Source of the DNA: Candidatus Sumerlaeota bacterium
GTDB taxonomy: Bacteria; Sumerlaeota; Sumerlaeia; MWCT01; JAUWMI01
Direction of reading: 5' to 3'
DNA length: 64,000 nt
Assembly (NCBI GenBank): GCA_030613245.1
Contig: JAUWMI010000014.1
Span: forward strand, 1-64,000
Within the stretch, counting starts at the first letter, position 1, and each line of letters begins with the position of its first letter. The translations under genes and the position numbers were made by a program. This document shows positions 34,284 through 43,313 of this stretch, piece after piece. Under the pieces are notes generated by a model. The model made no database searches and was not told where the DNA came from. It worked only from the letters and a program-made list of their open reading frames with translations.

Positions 34284-35207
34284 ATGGCACAGCCGGAGCT
34301 CCTCAGACGATTCTGGCGAAGCAAAACCGCTGTGGTGGGTGCAGTGTTAATGGCAGGGATTGTCTTTGCCGTTATGTTTGCCTCCCTCATTGCACCTCAG
34401 AATCCCTATGACCTGCGCCAGATTTATCTTGAAGATAGCTGCCAGCCACCCGTCTGGCTGAAAACGCTCAAGCCGGCTGGCACGACAGAAGACGTGGAGC
34501 AAGGAGCAATTCCTGAGGCCAGAGGGTTTATTCTAGGGAGCGATGAAGACGGCCGCGATGTGTTTAGCGCTATTCTCTACGGCATGCGCATTTCCCTGTT
34601 TGTCGGTGTCTCAGCCACATTTCTTTCTGCATTGATCGGTATCTTCCTTGGCCTCACTGCTGGCTATTACCGGGGCCGCCTCGACACGGTGATTATGCGT
34701 CTCGCTGACGTGCAGCTCTCCTTTCCCTCCATTCTGATCGCTATCCTATTGATGGCAATCTGGGGAAGCGGATTGCTACAGATTATTGTCGCCGTGGTTG
34801 TAGTGCGCTGGGTGGTCTATGCGCGCACCATTCGGGGCAGTATGCTCGCAGAGCGCGAGAAGGAGTACGTGCTGGCTGCGCGCGCGCTGGGCGCCTCAAG
34901 TCCTGCCATTATCGTTCGTCACATTCTGCCGAACATCATCTCGCCCATCATCGTCATCTCTGCGGTTGAAATCGCATCTGTCATCATGCTCGAATCCACA
35001 CTGAGCTACCTCGGGCTCGGGGTGCCACCGACCAAGCCCTCGCTTGGCATGCTCATTAAGTTTGGCTACGACGTGATACTTAGCGGCTACTGGTGGATTT
35101 CCGTATTTCCAGGAATCGCCCTGGTGATGATCGTCTTCGCCATTAATCTCCTGGGCGACTGGTTGCGCGATACCCTTAATCCCAACCTTGGCCAGATGGT
35201 ACAGTGA
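34284..35207 (+). CDS. Oligopeptide/dipeptide-type ABC transporter permease (OppC/DppC-like)
   Basis: 307 residues. The N-terminal cytoplasmic segment QPELLRRFWRSKTAVVGAVL leads into helix 1, followed by the family motif APQNPYDL and the hallmark FILGSDEDGRDVFSAILYGM. The EAA loop is EYVLAARALGASSPAIIVRH, and the end LLGDWLRDTLNP is canonical for OppC/DppC. The loop after helix 1 carries an insertion (QIYLEDSCQPPVWLKTLKPA) found in a subset of DppC-like proteins. It is the partner of the OppB-type protein at 33030. No ATPase or binding protein follows. Confidence 0.94.
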   Translation: MAQPELLRRFWRSKTAVVGAVLMAGIVFAVMFASLIAPQNPYDLRQIYLEDSCQPPVWLKTLKPAGTTEDVEQGAIPEARGFILGSDEDGRDVFSAILYGMRISLFVGVSATFLSALIGIFLGLTAGYYRGRLDTVIMRLADVQLSFPSILIAILLMAIWGSGLLQIIVAVVVVRWVVYARTIRGSMLAEREKEYVLAARALGASSPAIIVRHILPNIISPIIVISAVEIASVIMLESTLSYLGLGVPPTKPSLGMLIKFGYDVILSGYWWISVFPGIALVMIVFAINLLGDWLRDTLNPNLGQMVQ

Positions 35208-35294
35208 CAAATGGATTGCACAATGTGCTTCGCATTCGCAGAGGCATGATATCACACCTTTGCAGCGGTATCAGCAACTTTGTTGTTGGAGAAT

Positions 35295-35324
35295 GTGGGG
35301 GTCGACCCAACGGCTCGCCCCTAC
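35295..35324. repeat. Class A-related hairpin, degenerate
   Basis: GTGGGGGTCGACCC and GCTCGCCCCTACA retain the rim but the core has lost symmetry. Confidence 0.45.
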
Positions 35325-35440
35325 AATAGCAATAATCACAGTGATAATTCTTCTGTTGTGCACGTTGTGTCGTAGTGGTTTATGCGCCTTAGGAGCATTA
35401 AATTGTCGTTTCAATAGCGTCGCTAAGAACAGAGGGTGCA

Positions 35441-37024
35441 ATGAACACCGAATCGAGGCATCCAATACCGTGGCATACGTACCTGGTTTTACTTTTCGTC
35501 ACGGTGCTCTCTATCTGGGTACAGGGATATCAGAGCGAAGGGAGCGATCACGCCATCCATGTGGTCTTCGTGCAACACTACAACCAGCCTGGCCTCTATC
35601 CGAACGATCTGTTTGTAGCCACTCTCTCGCATTACTATAGCTTTTTCTGGTACGGCGTGGCGTATATTGTTCGTCTTTTCCCGCAGGATGCATTTTTCTT
35701 TGCGCTTTTTCTGCTTGCGCGTTTACTCTTGTTCCATGCCCTCTTTTTGCTCGCACTGGAACTCTTTCAGAAAAAGTGGGTTGGCTTCCTGGCATGTCTT
35801 CTGGTCATCGGCACGCATTTCGTCGTTTGGGGTGGGAGCTTCATCTTAGAGTTATCATTCGGCCATAGTGGCGTGGTACGACCACTGCTTCTTTACGCGC
35901 TTTATTTCTATCTGCGCAAGAACTGGTGGCCGAGTGCCATCTTGCTCGCCGTGAGCTTCAATCTGCACCCGATGACCAGTACATACGTGGGCGCGATGAT
36001 ATGCGCTGCGGTCTGGTTTCTACAGCGAGACGACCGGAGACGCATTCTTCTCCCAGCGCTTGTCTGTGCGCTCCTCTGCCTGCCCATGGGTCTGTGGTTG
36101 CTGACAAGCTTCAGGGAGCCGATTGCCGATCAGCCGCTCTACATGGCTCTCATACGCTATCGGCTCTGGCATCATCTCTCGCCTTTCACCTGGAGCGCAA
36201 AGCTCTGGGCAGTCTATGGCGTGCTCTTCCTGGCATGGCTATGGTCCCTTGCGTATGCACCGCGTACCGCAATCCATCGTCTCGTGCTCGTCTTCTGGGC
36301 AGCCACTGGCGTGCTCTGTGTGATTGGAACTATTGGCAGTGAGCTCTGGCCCCAGCCTGCTGTGATCAGGTTTCATTTCTTTCGCTCGCTCATCCCTGCG
36401 GCACTGCTCGCCTTCTGCTATGTAGCGCATCTCCTCATGCGTCTGTGCTGGCCCTCGGCAGGAAGGGAGCTGCTTTCTGCTCACCATTCGAGGCGGCCGA
36501 CTGGCCACCTGCTTTCACCACAGGGACTTATTATTTTGCTGAGTATTGTTCTGATTATCTGGGGTGTTATTGGCCCTGCGCGCTTCTTGCCGAAAAAGCG
36601 CTGGGATAGCAAAGCCTTTACGGAATGGAAAGAAATTCAGGATTGGGCGAAAAGAAATACCCCCGCCTCAACATACTTTCTTACTCCCCCTTGGGAGACC
36701 GGCTTTCGCATTGGCTCGCAACGCGCATGCCTGGTGGAATGGAAAGATGGCTCCGCCCTGATATGGGCACCAAACTGGGCTCTTACGTCATGGTGGCCAC
36801 GACTGCTCGCCATTTATTCTGATCTTGAGAATTTCCCGCCAGATCCGCTGGAGAAACTTCGTACAGCCTATGAGCGGCTCACACTCAGGCAGCTTCACAC
36901 GCTTCAGCGAGAATACGGCATTGATTATTGCGTCACGCCGAGTACTTACCCGCTTCCCCTTCTCTACCAGTCCGCAACATACCGCATTTATCAAATTACC
37001 CGAAGTGACGATTCTGAGCTGTGA
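35441..37024 (+). CDS. Polytopic membrane protein of unknown function (527 aa)
   Basis: About ten to twelve membrane helices over residues ~15-370, then a soluble C-terminal region of ~150 residues. The N-terminal loop QGYQSEGSDHAIHVVFVQHY, rich in charged and aromatic residues after helix 1, is like GT-C transferases in topology but no canonical DD/DE motif was found. The soluble tail has EWKEIQDWAKRNTPASTYFL and TPPWETGFRIGSQRACLVEW, patterns seen in uncharacterised membrane proteins of the DUF6798 kind; this match is by eye and uncertain. AGAGGG precedes the ATG. It stands alone between repeats and the ferredoxin gene. Confidence 0.65.
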   Translation: MNTESRHPIPWHTYLVLLFVTVLSIWVQGYQSEGSDHAIHVVFVQHYNQPGLYPNDLFVATLSHYYSFFWYGVAYIVRLFPQDAFFFALFLLARLLLFHALFLLALELFQKKWVGFLACLLVIGTHFVVWGGSFILELSFGHSGVVRPLLLYALYFYLRKNWWPSAILLAVSFNLHPMTSTYVGAMICAAVWFLQRDDRRRILLPALVCALLCLPMGLWLLTSFREPIADQPLYMALIRYRLWHHLSPFTWSAKLWAVYGVLFLAWLWSLAYAPRTAIHRLVLVFWAATGVLCVIGTIGSELWPQPAVIRFHFFRSLIPAALLAFCYVAHLLMRLCWPSAGRELLSAHHSRRPTGHLLSPQGLIILLSIVLIIWGVIGPARFLPKKRWDSKAFTEWKEIQDWAKRNTPASTYFLTPPWETGFRIGSQRACLVEWKDGSALIWAPNWALTSWWPRLLAIYSDLENFPPDPLEKLRTAYERLTLRQLHTLQREYGIDYCVTPSTYPLPLLYQSATYRIYQITRSDDSEL

Positions 37025-37204
37025 TACGGAGTACCTGGCGGCCTTCTCCCAGTGCCTGTCGGACAAGCATTTCGCCTTCACAAAATAATTTTTCCCTTCT
37101 TGACTTAAGTCAAAGACAGTGCGCCCGGCCTGTTGTAGCCTCGGTGTTAGATGAATGCGAAAGATTTACAGAGAGCAACGAAAAATTTCGGGAGGTGTGT
37201 GAAC

Positions 37205-37984
37205 ATGAAACGCAAGATTATCACAATTGACGAGGTGCTATGCAATGGCTGCGGCTTGTGCGTGCCTGCTTGCGCAGAGGGCGCAATCCAGATTATCAAC
37301 GGCAAGGCGAAGCTGGTGAGCGAGCGGTATTGCGACGGCCTGGGTGCGTGCCTGGGCGAGTGTCCGCAAGGGGCAATTCGGCTGGAAGAGCACGAAGCAG
37401 AGGCGTTTGACGAAATAGCGGTGGCGCAGCATCTGCGCAGCGAGGCAAAGAAGGCTACTCGGCCTGCAACCCCTGCCCACTGCCCGGGCAGTCGGGTGAT
37501 GCAATTCAGGCAGGCAGCCCCGAGCCAGGATCGGCCTGAAAAGCCGCATGCATCAGGCGACGCGGCGTCTGGAGACGCTGCGCTGGGTCACTGGCCCATT
37601 CAGCTGACCCTAGTGCCCGTGACTGCGCCATTTTTTGAAGGCGCGGATCTGGTACTGGTGGCTGATTGCGTACCTGTGGCTTATGGAAACTTTCACCGCG
37701 AGTTCGTGAAGGGGAAAGCGATAGTGCTCGGGTGTCCCAAATTGGACGATGCAGAGTTTTACGCAGAGAAGCTGGGAGAGATACTGCGGCAGACGTCGGT
37801 TCGGAGCCTGACGGTGATGCACATGGAAGTGCCGTGTTGCTTCGGCCTGGTACAGCTAGCAAAGACCGCGATTGCTCATGCAGGCAGAAATGTGCCGTTA
37901 CGTACCGTCACTATTGGCATTCACGGAGAGAAGCAGCTGGATACAGAGAGTCAGACTATAGACGCTCAGGTGGCCGCACATTGA
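37205..37984 (+). CDS. 4Fe-4S ferredoxin-like iron-sulfur protein
   Basis: 259 residues from the ATG at 37205, preceded by GGGAGGTG 7 nt upstream; the frame is open further upstream (ATG 37151) without a site. The N-terminal 70 residues hold two ferredoxin cluster motifs, CNGCGLCVPAC and CDGLGACLGEC, with the final Cys-Pro after each. The C-terminal domain includes HCPGSRVMQF, a region starting LVPVTAPFFEGADLVLVADC and VLGCPKLDD, and MEVPCC, giving several extra conserved cysteines. This family often lies with hybrid-cluster-protein or Crp genes in anaerobes, but neither is near here. It probably carries electrons or senses redox state in an anaerobic or microaerobic cell. Exact partner unknown. 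Confidence 0.85.
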   Translation: MKRKIITIDEVLCNGCGLCVPACAEGAIQIINGKAKLVSERYCDGLGACLGECPQGAIRLEEHEAEAFDEIAVAQHLRSEAKKATRPATPAHCPGSRVMQFRQAAPSQDRPEKPHASGDAASGDAALGHWPIQLTLVPVTAPFFEGADLVLVADCVPVAYGNFHREFVKGKAIVLGCPKLDDAEFYAEKLGEILRQTSVRSLTVMHMEVPCCFGLVQLAKTAIAHAGRNVPLRTVTIGIHGEKQLDTESQTIDAQVAAH

Positions 37985-38046
37985 GAGAAGTGAATAGGCT
38001 TCAGACTCCGCACCTCGCGCGCGTACCCAGACGAAGCGGAGCCGGG

Positions 38047-39546
38047 TTAAGGAAGGTACTCAAGATACTGCGCAGTGGATGCACAGAGGTCAGCAACGTT
38101 TGAGGAATAGTGCTCGCGGGACTCAGCGATCCAGCGTTGCTCACTATAGTAATCATCACGCTTTTCCAGAAGCTCATCAATTGTTATCTGGCGATTAAAG
38201 TACTTTGTAACACCACTCTCGTAGTCGGTACTGTAGCGTGGCAGATTCTCAGTAAGGGAGCGAAATTTGTTAGCGTTGGTTTCCATCCCAATCAGAGAGT
38301 CGGTAGTATCCACGAAGATGTCATCCTCCCGACTCTTGATGGCATTCTGGTAGCGGCGGATGTCGGCGCGGGCCCCTCGTTCCATACTTTTGGTAATGCG
38401 CGGATCAATATGGCGAATGCCAACCCCAGCGCCAATATAGTAGCCGTGCTCACCCTCGCTGGAGCCAGTACCGCCAAGAGTTTTTCCCCCGCGGAGGAAG
38501 AAAGACGTATCCCACTTGCCACGCTGAGCGAGGTTAAGCTCCGCTTCTGCGGAGGTAATAGCGTTGCGCAGCACCTTGATCTCCGGGTCGGTCTCAAGGC
38601 TGATGCGCAAGAGTTCGTCCTGAGTTTTTCCGCGGAAAGGATTAAAGTCTTCAGAGTCCAAGAGAATCTCACACTCAAAAGGGAGGCCAATGTGAGCTTT
38701 CAAGCTCTGTAACTCGATCTCTAACCTGCCGATTAGGGTTTCGAGCTCTGCCTGTTCCGAGGTGATCGTTGCAAGTACCTTGTCGCAGTCTTTAATCACT
38801 TCGGGATCGTTGGTACTGAGCATGCGCTGGTGGAGCTTCTGGAGATCAGCAATAAAGGATTTGCTGTGTTCGACGCGTTCCTGGTACTCAAGGACTTCGG
38901 AGTAGGTTCCCAGGGCCCAGTTGATGGCCTGGCGAACGCTGCGGAAGTATTCGAGATTCGCATCGTCAACCTCATTGCGCCAGTAGATCTTCTCGTTTTC
39001 GCGCTCAAGTGCTTCACGTGAAGCAAACAGGGGGTATTCAAGGTACGCGCCCACCTCGGTTGAACTGCCGACTCCCCCATCACTATTATCATAATCATAG
39101 CGGGAATAGAGCGATACTTCGCCGGAATTGAAGAATTGCTTCTCGACGTAGACCTCCGGGCCCCAGCCGTAATCGCGGCTGCGCGACCAGCGATTGTGCG
39201 TGACGTCTTTATAGCCGGCAATACGCGCACCGTACGAGACCGCACTGCGGCTGGCTATGAAGAAGTCGTAGCGCGCCTCCTTAGAGAGCTTCTTTTCGTA
39301 CTTCTCTTTGATGTGGGGATAGTAGGCGTGGGTGTATTGAATTACGCAAACCGGGTTGAGGCTCAAAGGAGCCGTGGTAGCGGTCAGCTCATTGAGAGAG
39401 GGGATTGACTGTGGAGCGTCAGCGCCTGCGGGTTGCGCTTTGGGGAACAAGAGCAAGCCGTCATCAGGCCGTGTCGACACAGTAGAGCAAGAAAAAAAGA
39501 CGCTCAAAACCAGTGCGAGAAAGCAGTGTAAGCTTTTGTGATTCAT
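38047..39546 (-). CDS. TolC-like outer-membrane efflux lipoprotein
   Basis: 499 residues. The N-terminus MNHKSLHCFLALVLSVFF ends in a lipobox (FSCS), so it is probably lipidated. The body has long amphipathic helices with heptad spacing (residues ~185-290 and ~320-480), separated by beta-strand-like regions (VYVEKQFFNSGEVSLYSRYD and YYIGAGVGIRHID), as in TolC/OprM barrels with periplasmic alpha-barrels. Two half-repeats are recognisable. No efflux pump or adaptor gene is adjacent, so the partner is unknown. Its 3' end faces that of the ferredoxin gene, 60 bp apart, so the genes converge. Confidence 0.75.
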   Translation of the reverse strand: MNHKSLHCFLALVLSVFFSCSTVSTRPDDGLLLFPKAQPAGADAPQSIPSLNELTATTAPLSLNPVCVIQYTHAYYPHIKEKYEKKLSKEARYDFFIASRSAVSYGARIAGYKDVTHNRWSRSRDYGWGPEVYVEKQFFNSGEVSLYSRYDYDNSDGGVGSSTEVGAYLEYPLFASREALERENEKIYWRNEVDDANLEYFRSVRQAINWALGTYSEVLEYQERVEHSKSFIADLQKLHQRMLSTNDPEVIKDCDKVLATITSEQAELETLIGRLEIELQSLKAHIGLPFECEILLDSEDFNPFRGKTQDELLRISLETDPEIKVLRNAITSAEAELNLAQRGKWDTSFFLRGGKTLGGTGSSEGEHGYYIGAGVGIRHIDPRITKSMERGARADIRRYQNAIKSREDDIFVDTTDSLIGMETNANKFRSLTENLPRYSTDYESGVTKYFNRQITIDELLEKRDDYYSEQRWIAESREHYSSNVADLCASTAQYLEYLP

Positions 39547-39684
39547 AGCCCTTCGTCCAGACTTTGTAACACTGAGCTACTATTAATAACCAGACGAAAA
39601 GAGAGCAGTCAAAGCCTTTTTTCTTCTTGTGAAAAACAAACGTGATGATCAGGGAGGTGGTGCTGTCAGGGGCAGAGCGATTAT

Positions 39685-39712
39685 GAAGGGGCGTATTGCA
39701 ATACGCCCGTAC
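39685..39712. repeat. Class A 28-base hairpin, core GTATTGCAATAC
   Basis: GAAGGGGC left rim and GCCCGTAC right rim; the core is identical to those at 26015 and 32111. Confidence 0.8.
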
Positions 39713-39734
39713 CTATGCAGGGCAGAAATAATAC

Positions 39735-39762
39735 GTAGGGGCGTTCAATTGAACGCCCCTAC
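39735..39762. repeat. Class A 28-base hairpin, perfect palindrome, core GTTCAATTGAAC
   Basis: Rims GTAGGGGC / GCCCCTAC with all 14 pairs complementary. It sits beside a copy with a different core, so the two cores differ while the rims stay constant. Confidence 0.9.
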
Positions 39763-39925
39763 TAAAGAAATGTTTCCCATGCTCGCTTTTAGCAAATGGC
39801 TTTTGGTTGACTTTTCCTGTGTGCTCCCATATGAAAAGAGCCTGGCTTGCAGCATCAGAAAGGCATATAGTGGCATTGTAAAGCTAGCCGTTGTATAAAG
39901 CTTTTATATCCTTGGATGGGCGCCG

Positions 39926-40339
39926 ATGATTCTCCTAAGGCTCATTGTTTTTTTCACGCTATTTCCGCTGCTCGAGCTTTTCGTTCTGGTAAAATTAATC
40001 CAGGCTACGTCGTGGCCATTTACGGTTTGCGTGGTTCTAGGAACAGGTTTGGTTGGAGCCACAATGGCAAAGATTCAGGGGATGGCAACATGGCGGCGCA
40101 TTGGGTGGAATTTGCGCCAGGGGATTGTGCCTACTGATGAACTGCTCAATGGATTGCTGATCTTTCTCGGCGGGGTGGTTCTGATTACGCCCGGACTTAT
40201 CACCGACTGCATTGGCTTTTGTACGTTGATCCCTACGACCCGTACGCTCATGCGAGAGTGGATCAAAGCGCGGTTCACAAAAGCGGTGCAGTCTGGCCAC
40301 ACCACTCTCTTCTTTCATCACACTGACCGAGACGAGTGA
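39926..40339 (+). CDS. fxsA: FxsA family membrane protein
   Basis: 137 residues. The four hydrophobic segments and the motifs LFPLLELFVLVKLIQ, VVLGTGLVGATMAK and GGVVLITPGLITDCIGFCTLIP are the signature of FxsA/YjeG proteins. The Escherichia coli protein relieves phage T7 exclusion by F plasmid PifA when overproduced; its normal role is not established. The C-terminal 30 residues are hydrophilic and variable. A GGATGG-type site precedes the ATG. The neighbour on the other strand is the pilin-like gene. Confidence 0.92.
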   Translation: MILLRLIVFFTLFPLLELFVLVKLIQATSWPFTVCVVLGTGLVGATMAKIQGMATWRRIGWNLRQGIVPTDELLNGLLIFLGGVVLITPGLITDCIGFCTLIPTTRTLMREWIKARFTKAVQSGHTTLFFHHTDRDE

Positions 40340-40373
40340 ACAAATAACCTCGCGCGCTCCTACTTCGCAGTCC

Positions 40374-40715
40374 TTAATCCGGATGCTCGCTGCAGTGTAC
40401 ACTTCCTTGCTCGTCAATGGTATATGTTCCGCCAGACGGACAGGTAGGGACTGAGTAGCGGGCCGTCTTTAGCTTCTCAATGGTAGGCTGTTCGCCAATA
40501 TGCGAGGTCTGCCATACCTGAATGTTGGTTTCAAACGTTATCCGATTTGCAATGCAGGCCGTTTTCTTGGTGCGGTCTATATTAGTCTGATAATGGGAGA
40601 CCTGCGATTCTTTGTCCCGTGAGAAGTAGCCCCCGGCAAGAATGAAAATGATCACCAGAGCTAACAGGAGTGAGATTATATAGAAGCCGCGAGTTGATCG
40701 TGTCTTGCTCATCAA
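40374..40715 (-). CDS. Type IV pilin-like/pseudopilin protein (113 aa)
   Basis: Starts at a TTG (40715), chosen because GGAG lies 7 nt before it; the ATG at 40712 would put it 10 nt away. The N-terminus has a short positively charged leader (KTRSTRGFYI) followed by a ~20-residue hydrophobic helix, like type IV pilins, but without the usual G/F-T-L-I-E prepilin motif. The C-terminal domain TACIANRITFETNIQVW, PTIEKL and CPSGGTYTIDEQG with a final Cys matches small type IV pilin/ComGC-like proteins in which two cysteines bond. It is a single gene without pilus assembly partners. Whether it is processed by a prepilin peptidase is open. Confidence 0.7.
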   Translation of the reverse strand: MMSKTRSTRGFYIISLLLALVIIFILAGGYFSRDKESQVSHYQTNIDRTKKTACIANRITFETNIQVWQTSHIGEQPTIEKLKTARYSVPTCPSGGTYTIDEQGSVHCSEHPD

Positions 40716-41106
40716 ATATCAACTCCCCCCTTCGAAATTTGAATTCCCTCTCCTTTGCTTCTAACTAAATTGTATATACCCACAGGCTTCCCAAAAAAGC
40801 AAGCGCTATTTTTATCACAGGCTAGTGCGAATATACGTTCGCTACACAACGGCGATGCCAGGTCAAACTATGGCGCTGTGCCTATTGGCCGCCTTGGCTT
40901 GATTGAAAAACGAGGAATACTGCGAGCTGGAGAAGGTTTATCCTCGAGGCACAGAAGAGGTTGATAATATATAAATTATCATTTTCAAAACTTTCTCTTG
41001 TCTTTAAGGCGTTTTTTCCTTGCATCGGAAACCCCGGTTTGGGACAATATTCAGATGTTACAACTTTCACGGGAGCAGTAGCCGTTCCTGTGAGAGGAGC
41101 GACACG
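40716..41106. other. Divergent intergenic region between the pilin-like and MerR-HTH genes
   Basis: AT-rich, without hairpins of the window-wide classes. Ribosome site GAGGAG lies 8 nt before the ATG at 41107. No clear gene. Confidence 0.5.
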
Positions 41107-41535
41107 ATGGGTGACAAAGGGGTATCTAAAAATCGGCGGGCAGACAAGGACCGACGGGACTGGGATGAGTTTGTTATACATAACCGCCGTCATGAGAAAG
41201 AGCGGCGAGCACATGAAAATCGTAGGCACCAGCAGCAGCTCCTTGAAGGCCAGGACAGACGAAAGTCTTCGTTGCCCCAGCAAGAACATTCCTCGAACTC
41301 TTTACGCCAGCCCATAGGGAAACCCGTTGAGAAGAAGCCCGCAGGAAAAGTGTTCTACACCACAAGCGAAGCCGCTGAGCAAACCGGCGTTTCTCAAGCT
41401 ACCCTCATGCTCTGGATTCGCAACGGCGTCATTGATGATTCCAAAATCAAACGAGACCCGAGCGGCAGACGCATCTGGAGAGAGAAAAATATCGATACGA
41501 TTCGGGAAGTCAAGAAAAAGGAGGGCTGGCAATAG
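41107..41535 (+). CDS. MerR-like helix-turn-helix protein with Arg/Asp-rich N-terminus
   Basis: 142 residues from the ATG at 41107 (GAGGAG 8 nt upstream); the frame is open further upstream without support. Residues 1-60 form a repeated charged pattern of RR pairs (NRRADKDRRDW, NRRHEKERRAHENRR, QDRRKSS), similar to low-complexity RR-x4-RR tracts seen before PilZ or HTH domains in related genomes. Residues ~85-140 are a MerR-type winged helix: FYTTSEAAEQTGVSQATLML, then SKIKRDPSGRRIWREKNID. The N-terminus may bind nucleic acid or mediate assembly. Likely a DNA-binding regulator; target unknown. Same strand as no neighbour, so monocistronic. Confidence 0.78.
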   Translation: MGDKGVSKNRRADKDRRDWDEFVIHNRRHEKERRAHENRRHQQQLLEGQDRRKSSLPQQEHSSNSLRQPIGKPVEKKPAGKVFYTTSEAAEQTGVSQATLMLWIRNGVIDDSKIKRDPSGRRIWREKNIDTIREVKKKEGWQ

Positions 41536-41783
41536 TCGTGAAGGGCCCCAAGCCCGAGCTAACAAATTGTAGTGCTGGTCTCCATATGTCCTGAGCGAGT
41601 CAGACCCCTCGCATTTGGGATAAATCAAGATTTTGCGTTAAACAAGATTTTCTTCTTTTCTAAATTCAGAATACAGTTTCTAATTTTTTTATCCTGTCCA
41701 TCCTGTCTAATAATTTTCTCCTTTTTTTGTGCTTCTTTTCAGATAAAGTCTCCTTGTCCCCAAGCAAAGCCTTTTTCTGCCGT

Positions 41784-42023
41784 TCACTCCAGATGATGGA
41801 CCTTTTTCAGACGGTATACCGCCTCGTTGATCTCACACCGTCTCCACTTCTCATCGCGAAGCGTCTGAATTACGATATCGAGTGACCCGGTTTGATCGTA
41901 TAGCTGCTGGACAGCCTGGAATCGGTCATCGCTAATCCAGCAGCGATCGTAGCGATACCATGAACAGCTGAGACCAATAAGGAAAATAAAAATAAGAAAA
42001 AGAAAACAGGCTCGTCGTATCAT
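41784..42023 (-). CDS. Small lipoprotein-like protein (79 aa)
   Basis: MIRRACFLFLIFIFLIGLSC gives a signal with lipobox (GLSC) at Cys20. The mature part is ~60 residues with amphipathic helices and no recognised domain. GGGAG lies 10 nt before the ATG, within the end of the upstream gene; the gap between the two genes is only 18 nt. It is co-transcribed with the 357-aa membrane protein. Function unknown. Confidence 0.7.
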   Translation of the reverse strand: MIRRACFLFLIFIFLIGLSCSWYRYDRCWISDDRFQAVQQLYDQTGSLDIVIQTLRDEKWRRCEINEAVYRLKKVHHLE

Positions 42024-42041
42024 GTTCTGAACACTCCCGTC

Positions 42042-43115
42042 TCAGGTACCCATCTTCTCGGCCAGCTGGTCGAGAAACTTCTCAATACCTCGAATGTCAA
42101 GCGTCACTATTACTGTGTTGCCGTAACGCTCGAGCTCTGTCTTAAGCCGCACTTCGCTTTTAACCTGCTTTTCTAGCAAAGGGAAAACTGAATTGTGGAG
42201 CAGCAAGGCAAGCTGCTCAGCAGTTGCAGCCTCGGCACAGTCGAAGATTACTGTAACTTTCAGTTCTTCGAAGGATTGCAACTCAAGAACTACCTGAAGG
42301 CCGGTGATCTGATCTGTCGAGATGTTCATCTGCTGGAGCTGAGCGTAGAGGTCTACAAAATCCTTAGCTTCCTCTGACTCGGCCTTAAGGTTATCGATAA
42401 GATGCTGGAACCAATTATCGGTATTGATAAGAAAGCCATGTGAAACTCCGCGTTGTGGAGTCTGGTTGAGAAACTGCTGAAATGGCGTTGAGGGGTGCCA
42501 TCTCTGCTGGGTGGATTTATCCTGTTGGAGAATCCCCTGCTTCAGCATTTCCATACTATTACTCATAAGCAAGCTTGATTTGGTAAACGTATAGAAGAGT
42601 GCGCCACGCTGATTCTGGAAGATCGGGTATTTAAGAAACGTCTCTCTCTTTCCTCTGCGCTGCGGAAATTGTTTGAACGATTTCTTCGTAATGAAGTGGA
42701 TGACTGGCCCGAGTCGTTTAAAATTTAGGACCGCAAGGAACCGCAGGGTCTGGGTCTCTGTATCGTTGTCAAAGAAGCAATAGATTCGGCGATAGAACAG
42801 AAAATCAATGAAGCCGTGCAATTGATCCACTGATGCCAGCTCCTCCTGAGGATGACTCTGATTGAAGGTCGAGACCATGCGGTGAAGGACTGACTGAAGT
42901 CCGAAATCATGTCGCGACAGCTCGACTTCCACAAAGCCATCCAGCGCAGGATTGAAAAATGTTTCCTTTGGTGTCTCGGAGATCTGGTGCAGAACAATGT
43001 ATGCCAAAACAGCCACGACGATCACCACAAGGGCCAGGACTCCGCAGATGGCGGCTACGCAGCCCCAGCGGCGACGCTTTCCCGTATCGTCAACTTTCTC
43101 TTTCACGCGGGCCAC
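42042..43115 (-). CDS. Unknown single-pass membrane protein (357 aa)
   Basis: A basic cytoplasmic N-terminus (VKEKVDDTGKRRRWG) is followed by one membrane segment (~19-43) and a ~310-residue extracytoplasmic domain. The domain has strand-helix alternation such as FFNPALDGFVEVELSRHDF and PFQQFLNQTPQRGVSHGFLI, resembling DUF3352-type folds that bind or secrete envelope components, but no strong match can be claimed. There are no catalytic or metal motifs. It forms an operon with the small lipoprotein gene downstream. Confidence 0.7.
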   Translation of the reverse strand: MARVKEKVDDTGKRRRWGCVAAICGVLALVVIVVAVLAYIVLHQISETPKETFFNPALDGFVEVELSRHDFGLQSVLHRMVSTFNQSHPQEELASVDQLHGFIDFLFYRRIYCFFDNDTETQTLRFLAVLNFKRLGPVIHFITKKSFKQFPQRRGKRETFLKYPIFQNQRGALFYTFTKSSLLMSNSMEMLKQGILQQDKSTQQRWHPSTPFQQFLNQTPQRGVSHGFLINTDNWFQHLIDNLKAESEEAKDFVDLYAQLQQMNISTDQITGLQVVLELQSFEELKVTVIFDCAEAATAEQLALLLHNSVFPLLEKQVKSEVRLKTELERYGNTVIVTLDIRGIEKFLDQLAEKMGT

Positions 43116-43193
43116 AAGCTTGTTACCTCACTATATTCTATGTGCATCGCGTCACACACAATTCGCAGGCTTCGGCGTGCCATATTTGGAAAG

Positions 43194-43221
43194 GTGTGGG
43201 CGTATCGCCATACGCCCCTAC
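43194..43221. repeat. Class A hairpin, core GTATCGCCATAC
   Basis: GTGTGGGC left rim is worn, GCCCCTAC right rim is intact; the core differs from GTATTGCAATAC by compensated changes in places. Between the 357-aa gene and the helicase gene. Confidence 0.7.
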
Positions 43222-43313
43222 TCCTTCTAATAGAGACACTATCAAAATAAAATTTTAATGCACCTAAGGTGCATAAACATCGTGCCGGCGTCGCAAGGGA
43301 TGGTTAGCAACAG

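Larger units (their letters stand above)
39547..39925. other. Divergent intergenic region with two class A hairpins
   Basis: 379 bp between the TolC-like and FxsA genes. Hairpins at 39685-39712 and 39735-39762 share rims but have different cores, only 22 bp apart. No gene is recognised; promoters for both sides are presumably here. Confidence 0.55.
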
